From NCBI GenBank assembly GCA_003248075.1, contig QJYK01000129.1:1-64000 (forward strand): a DNA stretch of 64,000 nucleotides, written 5' to 3'. A model generated the notes under the pieces. It ran no database searches. It saw only the letters and a list, made by a program, of their open reading frames with translations, and was not told the origin of the DNA. A program made the position numbers and the translations under genes. This DNA is from Gemmatimonadota bacterium (GTDB lineage Bacteria; Gemmatimonadota; Gemmatimonadetes; Longimicrobiales; Gaopeijiaceae). Shown here piece after piece: positions 26,035-34,252 of this stretch. The first letter of the stretch is position 1. Every line of letters begins with the position of its first letter.

Positions 26035-28323
26035 GTGAATCTCAACAAGATCGTCCCCCGACTCCGCATTCGGTGGAAACTCGCCATCGCCTTCGTGGCG
26101 CTGGCGGGGATCCCCCTGCTCATCGTCGGAGCCGTGGGTACCTCTTCCGCTTTGTCGGAGTTGAGGCGTAACGCAAGGGGGGAGCTGCAGCAAGACCTCG
26201 ACCTGGCGGCCTCCCGCTCGGGCCGGTCGCTCGCCGAGGTGGGTGCGCACGTCTCCTTCCTCGAGCAGGTGGGGCTTGCACGACTGGCATCGGTGGAGGG
26301 GCCCGCGAGGGAGCGGCTTCTGGGTCTGGCGGGCACGTACCTCGACAGCGATTCGTCCGCGCTTCTCCGGGTCAAGGTTCTTGACGCGGACGGCTTCGTG
26401 ACGGCGGTCGCGGAGCGGGCACGCGGGGGCTCCCTCGGGAGCCGAGAGGGCGAGGGCCCGGCGCTCCTCTACCTGTGGACGGCCGAGCGGCTCGCTCCCG
26501 GAGAGGCGGCCTTTCTCCCGGTCGATCTCTCCAGGAGCGACCGTGGGGACTCGGTGCATGTCGTTCCCGCACTCGCAGTGGTGCGCCCGTTCTGGGAAGG
26601 AGGCAGGCTCGAAGGGGTTCTGGTCGGCGAGGCGGATGCGGCCGAGCTCTTCCGAGGGCTCGACGAGGGGCGTCCCGGCCTCGACGGCGTGACGGGGCTG
26701 GTGAACGAGTCGGGCGACTTCCTCTACCATTCCCGTCTCAAGTCCGACTGGAGGAGCCTGCTGAACACCGAGGCGGTGAACCTCGAGCGCGAGTTCACGC
26801 CAGACGTTGCGCGCAAGATCCTCGCAGGCGCGCGGTCCCTGGAGGCTCCTGGAGGGGTGGAGGTCGCAGCCAGACCCCTGTCGATACCCGGCCAGACGAG
26901 CATGCGGCTGATCCTCTACCGAACCGTACCTCTGCGCGTCCTTTACACAAGGGTGGCGGGGTTCCTGGGGGTGCTCTCCCTCATCGGCGTGCTTCTCGTC
27001 GTCACGGTCGCAGGCCTGTCGATGGTGGCAGCGGCCCAGATCACGCAGCCGGTGCTGCGGATCCAGAGGGCGGCGCACCGCATCGCGTCGGGCGGAAGCC
27101 CGGAGCCCGTGTTGGTGGAGACCAACGATGAACTGGAGGAGCTCGCCGACGACTTCAACCGCATGGCCGTCGCGCTCCAGAGGCACCGCACCGACCTCGA
27201 GACGTTGGTGAAGGAGAGGACGCAGGCACTCGAGCGAACTCGGCACGAGCTGGAGCAGTTCGTAGCGGCCTCCGCGGACGCGATCGTTGGGCTCGACGCG
27301 CATGGTCGCGTCCTTCTCTGGAACCGGGGCGCGCAGACCCTGTTCGGCTACACGGAGCAGGAGGTGGTCGGTCAGCCGCTCGAGCGCATGATCGGTCCTC
27401 CCGAGGCCCCCAACCCGGCAGAGGCGGCGTTCATCCGGTGCGCGATCGAAGCGACCGGCTCGGTGGTGAACTATCGGACCCGCCGCAGGGCGAAGGACGG
27501 GACAGACATTCCACTCACGCTCACCAAGACTGCCCTTCGCGACACCGAAGGCCAGGTGTATGGGTATTCGGTGATCCTCCGCGACGACCGCGCCCGGGAG
27601 CTTGCGGAGGAGCAGATGCGGCGCTCGGAGCGCCTGTCCGCGATCAGCGTCATGGCCGCCGGTCTCGCGCACGAGCTCAACAACCCGCTTTCGGTGGTCG
27701 GAAACCGGCTCGAGCTCATGCAGCGGGAGACCATGGTGAGGAACGGAGACCCCCGGCTGCTCAAGGACCTCGATGTCGTCCGCAAGCATGTCGACCGCAT
27801 CGGCGCGATCACGGGCGATCTACTCAGCTTCGCCCGCAACGACTCCGACACCATGGGCGACGTCGACCTACACACGGTGGTCGACCGGACCGTCCGCCTT
27901 CTGCAACGGGTCTTCGTGGCCTCGAACATCGGACTGGTCGTCGAGGAGGAGCCGTCTCTTCCTGCGGCCTTCGGCAACGAGAACATCGTCGAGACGATCC
28001 TCGTGAACCTGTTGCTCAATGCCAGGCAGGCGACGCCGGCTGGAGGGCGGGTCGAGCTCCATACCCGATCCGTGAGCGGCTCGCTTCTGGAGATCGAGGT
28101 TAGGGACACGGGACCCGGCGTCCCTGCGGAGTTGAGGCGCAGGATCTTCGAGCCGTTCTTCACCACGAAGTCCGAGGCCGGTGGCACCGGTCTCGGTCTC
28201 GCCGTCTGCCGCGCGCTGGCTGACCGCCTCGGCGGAAACCTGGAGGTCACCGACTGGGAGGGAGGCGGGGCCAGGTTCGTCCTCGGCCTGGCCCGGGATG
28301 CCCAAGCGAGGATCAGGGCGTGA
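26035..28323 (+). CDS. membrane sensor histidine kinase (Cache-like, HAMP, PAS, HisKA, HATPase)
   Basis: A 762-residue sensor. TM1 is at about 17-37. An extracytoplasmic Cache-like domain spans about 40-300 (VNESGDFLYHSRLKSDWRS), then TM2 at about 310-332. HAMP follows (ITQPVLRIQRAAHRIASG) and a coiled coil, then a PAS domain (about 408-525; SADAIVGLDAHGRVLLWNRG). The HisKA H-box AGLAHELNNPL has phospho-acceptor His546. The HATPase has N-box NLLLNARQATP, DTGPGVP and GTGLGLAVCR. The GTG at 26035 gives a basic pre-TM1 segment. Its stop overlaps the regulator start (GTGA), so the pair is cognate. The signal is unknown; context suggests redox state or electron acceptor availability. Confidence 0.93.
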   Translation: MNLNKIVPRLRIRWKLAIAFVALAGIPLLIVGAVGTSSALSELRRNARGELQQDLDLAASRSGRSLAEVGAHVSFLEQVGLARLASVEGPARERLLGLAGTYLDSDSSALLRVKVLDADGFVTAVAERARGGSLGSREGEGPALLYLWTAERLAPGEAAFLPVDLSRSDRGDSVHVVPALAVVRPFWEGGRLEGVLVGEADAAELFRGLDEGRPGLDGVTGLVNESGDFLYHSRLKSDWRSLLNTEAVNLEREFTPDVARKILAGARSLEAPGGVEVAARPLSIPGQTSMRLILYRTVPLRVLYTRVAGFLGVLSLIGVLLVVTVAGLSMVAAAQITQPVLRIQRAAHRIASGGSPEPVLVETNDELEELADDFNRMAVALQRHRTDLETLVKERTQALERTRHELEQFVAASADAIVGLDAHGRVLLWNRGAQTLFGYTEQEVVGQPLERMIGPPEAPNPAEAAFIRCAIEATGSVVNYRTRRRAKDGTDIPLTLTKTALRDTEGQVYGYSVILRDDRARELAEEQMRRSERLSAISVMAAGLAHELNNPLSVVGNRLELMQRETMVRNGDPRLLKDLDVVRKHVDRIGAITGDLLSFARNDSDTMGDVDLHTVVDRTVRLLQRVFVASNIGLVVEEEPSLPAAFGNENIVETILVNLLLNARQATPAGGRVELHTRSVSGSLLEIEVRDTGPGVPAELRRRIFEPFFTTKSEAGGTGLGLAVCRALADRLGGNLEVTDWEGGGARFVLGLARDAQARIRA

Positions 28324-29714
28324 ACAAGAAAGCCAAGATCCTCATCATCGACGATGAGGCGGAGATACTGGACAACCTGGACCGACTCCTGAGCAGCGAG
28401 GGCTACCGGTGCACGACGCTCCAGGAGCCCGTCCGCTTCCGCGAGGTGCGCGCGGACGTCAGGCCGGATGTCCTGATCACGGACCTGCGTATGCCCGGCG
28501 CGGACGGGATGACGATCCTCGCGGCGGCCCGCGCCGATGACCCTGCGCTCCCCGTCATCCTCATCACGGGGTTCGCGACGATCTCGTCCGCCGTGGAGGC
28601 GGTGCAGGAAGGCGGCTTCGACTACCTGTCGAAGCCGTTCACGGCCGAGCAGCTCTTCGTGGCCGTCGATCGGGCCGCCCGGCACCGGAGTCTGTTGGTG
28701 GAGAACCAAACACTCCGTGAGCGCGTGGAGCGGCAGCCGGGCGGCGCGGATATCATCGGTAGCAGCCCCGCGTTCGCTCGGGTCCTCGACCAGGTGCGTC
28801 GCGTGGCCCCGACGGACGCCAACGTCCTGGTCACTGGGGAAAGCGGCACGGGCAAGGAGGTCGTGGCCCGCCTTGTCCACGAACGGAGCCGCCGGTCCGG
28901 CGGACCGTTCATGCCCATCGACTGCGCCTCGATGCCCGAGGGGCTCATGGAGAGCGAGCTGTTCGGGCATCAGAAGGGCGCCTTCACGGGAGCGGTCGCT
29001 CGACGTACGGGACTGCTGAAGGAGGCTCACGGAGGCACCGTGTTCCTGGACGAGATCGGTGACATGACGGTGGCGCTCCAGGTCAAGCTCCTCCGCACGC
29101 TGGAGCAGCGCCGGGTCAGGCCTCTGGGGGGATCGGACTTCGTGGACGTGGACGTCCGGGTCGTCGCCGCCACCAATGCGGACCTGGAGGGGGCGGTCGC
29201 CGCCGGTCGGTTCCGCGAGGACCTCTACTATCGGCTCAACGTGGTGCACCTGCGGCTCCCGAGCCTGAGGGAGCGCACCGACGACCTGCCCCTCCTGGCC
29301 GGGCACTTCCTCAAGGAGGCCGCCCGCGCCGCGGGACGCGACTCGCCGGTGATCTCCCCCGAGGCGTGGGACGCCCTGCAGCGGTTCGCCTGGCCGGGCA
29401 ACATCCGCCAGCTGCGGAACGTCATGCACCGCATGGTGGCGCTCGACGACGACGGTCGCGTGACCGCCGCGGATCTGCCCCAGGAGATCGCCTACGGGAC
29501 GACGCTGGTCAGGGCCAACGGCGAGACGTCCGGACCGATGCCGTTGGACTACCAGCTCGCCAAGGAGCTGGCCAACCAGGAGTTCATGGAAAGGTATCTG
29601 GATCTGCTGCTCGACTCCCACGAGGGCAACGTGTCCCAGGCGGCGAGAAGCGCGGGTGTGAGTCGGCGCACCCTCCACCGTTGGCTGGCCGAGTTCCGGA
29701 GGGGGGGGCAATGA
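28320..29714 (+). CDS. NtrC-family sigma-54 response regulator
   Basis: A receiver domain (ILIIDDEAEILDNL, phospho-acceptor Asp55 in LITDLRMPG, Lys in YLSKPF) is followed by an AAA+ domain. The AAA+ domain has Walker A GESGTGKE, the sigma-54 contact loop GAFTGA at about 220, Walker B GGTVFLDEIGD and the R-finger region FREDLYYRLNV. A Fis-type HTH ends the protein (GNVSQAARSAGVSRRTLHRW). It therefore activates sigma-54 promoters from upstream dyad sites. Candidate targets in this window are the promoters at 20825, 24821, 25096, 34189 and 35682. GTG start overlaps the kinase stop by 4 nt. Confidence 0.95.
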   Translation: MNKKAKILIIDDEAEILDNLDRLLSSEGYRCTTLQEPVRFREVRADVRPDVLITDLRMPGADGMTILAAARADDPALPVILITGFATISSAVEAVQEGGFDYLSKPFTAEQLFVAVDRAARHRSLLVENQTLRERVERQPGGADIIGSSPAFARVLDQVRRVAPTDANVLVTGESGTGKEVVARLVHERSRRSGGPFMPIDCASMPEGLMESELFGHQKGAFTGAVARRTGLLKEAHGGTVFLDEIGDMTVALQVKLLRTLEQRRVRPLGGSDFVDVDVRVVAATNADLEGAVAAGRFREDLYYRLNVVHLRLPSLRERTDDLPLLAGHFLKEAARAAGRDSPVISPEAWDALQRFAWPGNIRQLRNVMHRMVALDDDGRVTAADLPQEIAYGTTLVRANGETSGPMPLDYQLAKELANQEFMERYLDLLLDSHEGNVSQAARSAGVSRRTLHRWLAEFRRGGQ

Positions 29715-30349
29715 CGCGACGGGGTGTGCGAGTCGCCCCGCTGGTGGCGACCCTCCTGGCCGTACAGACGGAGCTCGGCGCGCAGACCGGCATCGTCTCG
29801 GGTAGGGTGGGCAACGGCGGCACGCCGCTACCGAGGGCCGCGGTATACCTGGAGCCGCTGGATCAGGAGATCCCGATCCAGCCCATGGGGGGAGAGATCG
29901 ACCAGTCGCATCTGCGCTTCCGGCCCAGCGTTCTGGTGGTGACCCCCGGAACGCCCGTCCGATTCCTGAACAGCGACCCGCTCATGCACAACGTGTTCGG
30001 ACCGGGGATCCGGGGGGGCGACGTGTTCGATCTGGGTACGTACCCGATGGGGGCGCTCGCCACCTGGACCTTCCAGAAGGAAGGGGTGCACGTGGTGCTG
30101 TGCCACATCCACCCGGAGATGGTCGCCTACGTCGTCGTGACCCGTGCGCCGTTCGGCACCGTGACCGGAAGTGACGGGACCTTCACCCTGGAAGCGGTCC
30201 CGCCGGGACGGTACCGCCTCTCCATCTGGCATCCGCGCCGGAGCAGGGACACGATGACGATAGAGGTCACGGTGCCGGAAGGGGGGCTGAGCGGACTGTT
30301 CCTCGTGCTGGAGGACGGCGGCGTGCGGCAGCGGGGGAGGGACTCGTGA
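29711..30349 (+). CDS. exported cupredoxin with carboxypeptidase-regulatory-like C-terminus
   Basis: A 212-residue protein with a signal peptide ending near LGAQT. A blue-copper domain has candidate type-1 Cu ligands His93 (PLMHNVFG), Cys131, His134 and Met137 (VVLCHIHPEMVA). The C-x2-H-x2-M spacing is that of amicyanin. The C-terminal 70 residues form a CarboxypepD_reg-like beta-sandwich (GTFTLEAVPPGRYRLSIWHP). ATG overlaps the regulator stop as ATGA. It is placed directly before the cytochrome-barrel protein, so a periplasmic electron-shuttle role is plausible. The longer track ORF start is out of frame with the regulator and rejected. Confidence 0.8.
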   Translation: MTRRGVRVAPLVATLLAVQTELGAQTGIVSGRVGNGGTPLPRAAVYLEPLDQEIPIQPMGGEIDQSHLRFRPSVLVVTPGTPVRFLNSDPLMHNVFGPGIRGGDVFDLGTYPMGALATWTFQKEGVHVVLCHIHPEMVAYVVVTRAPFGTVTGSDGTFTLEAVPPGRYRLSIWHPRRSRDTMTIEVTVPEGGLSGLFLVLEDGGVRQRGRDS

Positions 30350-31782
30350 GGGGGGGGCGCCGGAGGGCGGTCACGGCGGTGGCGATTTGGGCTGTCGCGA
30401 CGGGTGCGGCGACCCCGAGCGCGCTTCGGGCGGCTCGGCCCGGGGGCGCCGGCGTCGATGAGCATATCGGCACGCCCATTCCCGCGTTCGCGCGCATGTA
30501 CGGGACGGCGTGCTCCACCTGCCACACCGCGGCGCCCAAGCTCAATGTTCTCGGTGAGGCGTTTCGGCTGAACGGGTACGAGATGCCGGACACGCGGCTC
30601 CTGGAGCGCGCGGACCAGCCGGTGCCTCTCGGCGCCGAGCCGTGGAAGGACGCATGGCCCCGGTCCATCTGGCCCGGTGAGCTCCCCGGGGCCATCCCGA
30701 TGGCACTCCGCGTGCAGAGCGACGTGCTCCTGACCCGGGATGAGCGTGCGCCCTCTTCGGTGACGTACCGGTTTCCCCACGAGATCTATCTCCTCGCCGG
30801 GGGACCGTTGGGTGGGGGCGTCTCCACCTTCCTCGAGGTCGAGTGGAGCGAGGCCTCGGGGATCGAAGTCCAACAGGCCAAGATCGGCTTCCGGGATCTC
30901 GTACCGGAGCTCCCCCAGGAGGCTCTGGGCCTGAACCTGGGGCTCCTCAACCCCTTCCTGTTGACCTTCACGGACCGCCAGATCGACCGGGCTGGCCGGC
31001 AGAAGCTCGCCTGGCAGGACTTCGGGCTCGATCAGGTGGCGGTCCAGCCTGCCGGTGGGGGAGACCCTCTGCGAAGCGACAACGAGACGGTCCTGGGCAC
31101 GGGGGTCGCCGCCGTGGAGCTCCAGGGGCTCGTCGGGGGGCGATTCCACTGGGGAGCGGGGCTCGCCCAGGGGGTCGGTTCCGGCGTCGTGGACCGGAAT
31201 GGGCACAAGGACCCCTACTACCGCGTGCGGGTCAAGCTCGGCGGCCTTGACTACCGTGGCCGGTACGACAGGGATGGGGGGCCGGTTCCCGGCGCCGGGG
31301 GTCAACTCCTCGACCGGTCGGTCACTCTCGAGCACTTCGGCTACTTCGGAAACGAGTCGACGCCGGACGCCCCGACAGGCGGGCACCGCGCGCTGGGCTG
31401 GGCGGCACGAGTCCTGGAGGGACGGCTGGACGCGGGGGTGGGGCACGTGCGGCGGAGCTATCGGAGACCGTTCGGAACGGCCGCGGGCTCGCTCGATGTC
31501 CGCGCCTGGTTCGCGAAGGCCGAGTACCAGCTCTTTCCCTGGCTCATCGGTAGCCTGAAGTACGACAGGCTCCGCATCGACGAGGGAGCGGGGGCGCTCC
31601 CGGTCGGCCACGCACTGGCGCCTGCCGACCGGGACCTCGTGCTCCCAGGGGTGGTGATGCTCGTGCGGCAGAACGTCCGGCTCGTCGTGGAGGGGGAGTT
31701 GCTCCGCGCCGCCGACCGGGCGGTCGAACCGGGTGTGAGGCGGCCGCACGCACTCTGGCTGCGGCTGGACCTGACGTTCTGA
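30346..31782 (+). CDS. Cyc2-like outer-membrane monoheme cytochrome-porin fusion
   Basis: A 478-residue exported protein. After the signal region comes PIPAFARMYGTACSTCHTAA, with heme motif C56-x2-C59-H60, then PKLNVLGEAFRLNGYEM. This AFAR...CxxCH...LNxxGxxFxxNGY arrangement is the fused cytochrome signature of Cyc2-type proteins. The remaining about 380 residues alternate in a beta-barrel pattern (VSTFLEVEWSEASGIEVQQA, RVRVKLGGLDYRGRY) and end in a C-terminal Phe (LRLDLTF), the BAM recognition signal. Cyc2 moves electrons across the outer membrane in iron oxidisers; direction and donor here are unknown. Overlaps neighbours on both sides by 4 nt. Confidence 0.8.
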   Translation: MRGGRRRAVTAVAIWAVATGAATPSALRAARPGGAGVDEHIGTPIPAFARMYGTACSTCHTAAPKLNVLGEAFRLNGYEMPDTRLLERADQPVPLGAEPWKDAWPRSIWPGELPGAIPMALRVQSDVLLTRDERAPSSVTYRFPHEIYLLAGGPLGGGVSTFLEVEWSEASGIEVQQAKIGFRDLVPELPQEALGLNLGLLNPFLLTFTDRQIDRAGRQKLAWQDFGLDQVAVQPAGGGDPLRSDNETVLGTGVAAVELQGLVGGRFHWGAGLAQGVGSGVVDRNGHKDPYYRVRVKLGGLDYRGRYDRDGGPVPGAGGQLLDRSVTLEHFGYFGNESTPDAPTGGHRALGWAARVLEGRLDAGVGHVRRSYRRPFGTAAGSLDVRAWFAKAEYQLFPWLIGSLKYDRLRIDEGAGALPVGHALAPADRDLVLPGVVMLVRQNVRLVVEGELLRAADRAVEPGVRRPHALWLRLDLTF

Positions 31783-34019
31783 CCCGTCGCGCAGTAGTCG
31801 CCACGGTCGCCGTCGCTCTGGCTGCTGCGGCGATCGCCAGGACGACGTCGATATCGAGCGTGTTCACCGAGCAGGGTATCCGCCTGTCCGGCAACGACGC
31901 GTACTACCATGCCCTTCGCGTAGAGCGGACCCTCGAGGGCTATCCGACCGTTCCGAAGAGGGACGCATGGCTCAGTTATCCCGACGGCGCCGACATCCCC
32001 TGGCCCCCTCTCTTCGATGGCGTGGTGGCCGCCATCGGACGAGCGCGGGGTGGCCCGGAGGGCGGGTCGGCAGCGGCGCTCCGCGCCGCGACCTGGATCC
32101 CGGTGTTCGTCGGGGTATCTACGGTCCTCATGGTCGCGGTGCTGGGCAAACTCCTGGCGGCACCTGCTGTGGGGGCGGTCGCCGCCGTGATGCTCGCGCT
32201 ACTGCCCGCGCACGTGACGTTCTCTGGCGTCGGCGATTTCGACCACCACGGGGCCGAGGTGCTGCTGCTCGTGGCGGCGCTGACGGGCCTCGCTGCGTTG
32301 CCGGGAGCCGGCCCGGCGTCGCGCCGCGCCCGAGCCTCCGAGGTCATGATGGCCGCGGCTCTCGCAGCGTCCTTCCTCGTGTGGCACGGGAGCGTGCTCC
32401 ATGTCGCGATCGTTGCCGGAGGCTTCGCCGCCTCGTGGATGACGATGTCCGGCGACCCGGAGGGTAGGACGCGGCTCGCCGCCTCGCTGGCCCGGGCTAG
32501 CCTCTTGGCGGCGGGCCTTCTCGCGCTCGGGGTCGGGCTTCTCGTGTCGCCGCTGGCGCTGACCCGGTTCTCGCTCGTCGGTGCCACCGGCTTCCACGTG
32601 GTCGGGCTCCTCCTGCTCGGTGGCTTCGCGGCCGCCCTCGCCGTTCCGATCCGGGGCGACTCCGGGGCGTGGGCCAGGCCCCTTTGGGCGGCCGCGGCCT
32701 GCCTCGCGCTCGGGTTGATGGTCCCGGCCTTCAGGGACCCGGTGGCGCACGGCCTAACCGCCCTGACCGCGGGCTCGCCATGGCATCGGAACATCCAGGA
32801 GTTCGATCCGCTCCTCTTCGCGGGTTATTCGCCCCTGCGCCGCGAGCTGCGCACCGCCCTGGATCTGACCGGGCTGGGGTTGCCGCTCGCGCCATTGTCG
32901 ATGTGGTGGATGATCCGTTGCTGGCCGGATGATCCGCGACAGCGGGCCGGCGCGGCCGGCATCCTGTGGTTGGGTTTGGCCCTGATCCCGCTCGCGGTCG
33001 CGCGCAAGCGGTTCCTGGTGTACGCGGCGGTGCCGCTGTCGCTTTGGGCGGCCGCCCTCGTGGTCGGTGCCGCGAGGAGGGTGGCTCGCCGGCACGGATC
33101 GATACTGGGTGGGGCCAGCGCTTTGGTCCTCACCCTCGTCGTCCTGTCCCCCACCTTGGGGTGGCACCGGCGAGAGCGCGGCGCTTCGGGCGGCTCGGCG
33201 GAGCGGGAGGCGCTGATCGAAGCGCTGGAGTGGCTCCGGGCGCGCGCACCCTCGCGCCCCGGGAGCCCTGCCGTGTTCGCGGAGTGGGACTTCGGACACC
33301 TCATACAGTACTTCGCGCGAAAGCCGGTTTTGGTCTCGCCGTTCGGAACCGATGTCGGCGACGGGCCGATGGCGGATTTCGCGAGGGCGTTCCTCGCGAC
33401 ACATGCCGACACGTTCGACGCCGTGCTCGAGCGGCGCCGGGTCGGCTTCGTGGTGCTCTCCAACCCCGTCACGGAGGCGCACTTCGCTCGGGGGTACCTC
33501 CCGCCCGAGGCGCCGGAGGTCGTGACGGCGACGCGTGACTGGCGGACCGGGCTGAGGGTGCGCGTGAACCCGCCCTTCTGGGAGATCGCATCGTCCCGGC
33601 TGTATTTCGATGACGGGACGGGGCGCGGGGGCGGGGAGGCAGCCATCCCGGGGCTCCGGCTCGTCTTCGAGTCCAGGCGAACCACGACATGGCAGGGGAG
33701 GTTGGCGTCGGCCTTCAAGGTCTTCGAGCGCGTGGCCGGGGCGCGGCTGGAGGTCCGCTCCGCCCCTGGCGAGCTCGTACGCGCGGAGACGCTCCTCTTG
33801 ACCGACTCGGGGCGCCGGGTCCGGTGGGCCACGGAGAGCCTGGCCGACCCCGAGGGTCGAGCCGAGCTGAGCCTGCCGTATGCCACGGGCGTGAACGGAA
33901 CCGTGTGGTCGGTCCCTTACCGCGTCACGGCCGGATCCCGGGCTGCGGAGCTACGGGTCACCGAGGCCGAGGTAACGGCCAGCCGGGCGCTTCGGGTAAT
34001 GCTCCCTCCGGGAGGATAG
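31779..34019 (+). CDS. STT3/PglB/AglB-like oligosaccharyltransferase (probable CTG start)
   Basis: Multi-TM glycosyltransferase of the GT66/STT3 type. The N-terminal acidic motif GNDAYYH is followed by about a dozen TM helices and a periplasmic C-terminal domain. That domain contains EWDFGHLIQYF, the equivalent of the WWDYG acceptor-binding motif. The track start (GTG 31860) cuts off a clear N-terminal TM helix. Extending to the CTG at 31779 restores RRAVVATVAVALAAAAIA and yields a CTGA overlap with the upstream stop, matching the 4-nt overlaps elsewhere in this operon. It probably glycosylates exported proteins, perhaps the cytochromes; acceptor and donor are not deducible. Confidence 0.75.
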   Translation: MTRRAVVATVAVALAAAAIARTTSISSVFTEQGIRLSGNDAYYHALRVERTLEGYPTVPKRDAWLSYPDGADIPWPPLFDGVVAAIGRARGGPEGGSAAALRAATWIPVFVGVSTVLMVAVLGKLLAAPAVGAVAAVMLALLPAHVTFSGVGDFDHHGAEVLLLVAALTGLAALPGAGPASRRARASEVMMAAALAASFLVWHGSVLHVAIVAGGFAASWMTMSGDPEGRTRLAASLARASLLAAGLLALGVGLLVSPLALTRFSLVGATGFHVVGLLLLGGFAAALAVPIRGDSGAWARPLWAAAACLALGLMVPAFRDPVAHGLTALTAGSPWHRNIQEFDPLLFAGYSPLRRELRTALDLTGLGLPLAPLSMWWMIRCWPDDPRQRAGAAGILWLGLALIPLAVARKRFLVYAAVPLSLWAAALVVGAARRVARRHGSILGGASALVLTLVVLSPTLGWHRRERGASGGSAEREALIEALEWLRARAPSRPGSPAVFAEWDFGHLIQYFARKPVLVSPFGTDVGDGPMADFARAFLATHADTFDAVLERRRVGFVVLSNPVTEAHFARGYLPPEAPEVVTATRDWRTGLRVRVNPPFWEIASSRLYFDDGTGRGGGEAAIPGLRLVFESRRTTTWQGRLASAFKVFERVAGARLEVRSAPGELVRAETLLLTDSGRRVRWATESLADPEGRAELSLPYATGVNGTVWSVPYRVTAGSRAAELRVTEAEVTASRALRVMLPPGG

Positions 34020-34055
34020 GGTGTCGATCCAGCGGCGGGGCGAAAGGGAACGGAT

Positions 34056-34072
34056 GTGACCCCCAGGGTCTC
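34056..34072 (+). promoter_or_regulatory. candidate enhancer (UAS) dyad GTGACC-N5-GGTCTC
   Basis: GTGACC CCCAG GGTCTC, the same GTGAC-N7-GTCNC form as the dyads at 20723 and 24995. Its centre is about 126 bp upstream of the -24 GG at 34190, about three helical turns farther than the other two. Confidence 0.45.
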
Positions 34073-34188
34073 GGTGGGACGTATGGCATCACACTCGAGG
34101 GCACGGGACACGAGGGCGGAGGCTCCCCAACCCGTTGCCTGGTAGAGACCTGGAGCGCATGAACAGGCCCCTGGACGGCGCCGCCTGG

Positions 34189-34203
34189 TGGCACACGGGT
34201 TGC
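34189..34203 (+). promoter_or_regulatory. sigma-54 promoter, perfect -24/-12 match
   Basis: TGGCAC-ACGGG-TTGC is an exact 10/10 match to the sigma-54 consensus with correct spacing. It sits in a 233-bp non-coding gap about 50 nt before the NHL gene ATG. A GTP-type regulator of the NtrC family is encoded 4.5 kb upstream. Confidence 0.8.
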
Positions 34204-34252
34204 GGCTGCCGGGCGGGAAAGACCTGCATGGCTCGATGGGGAGGTTCGACCG

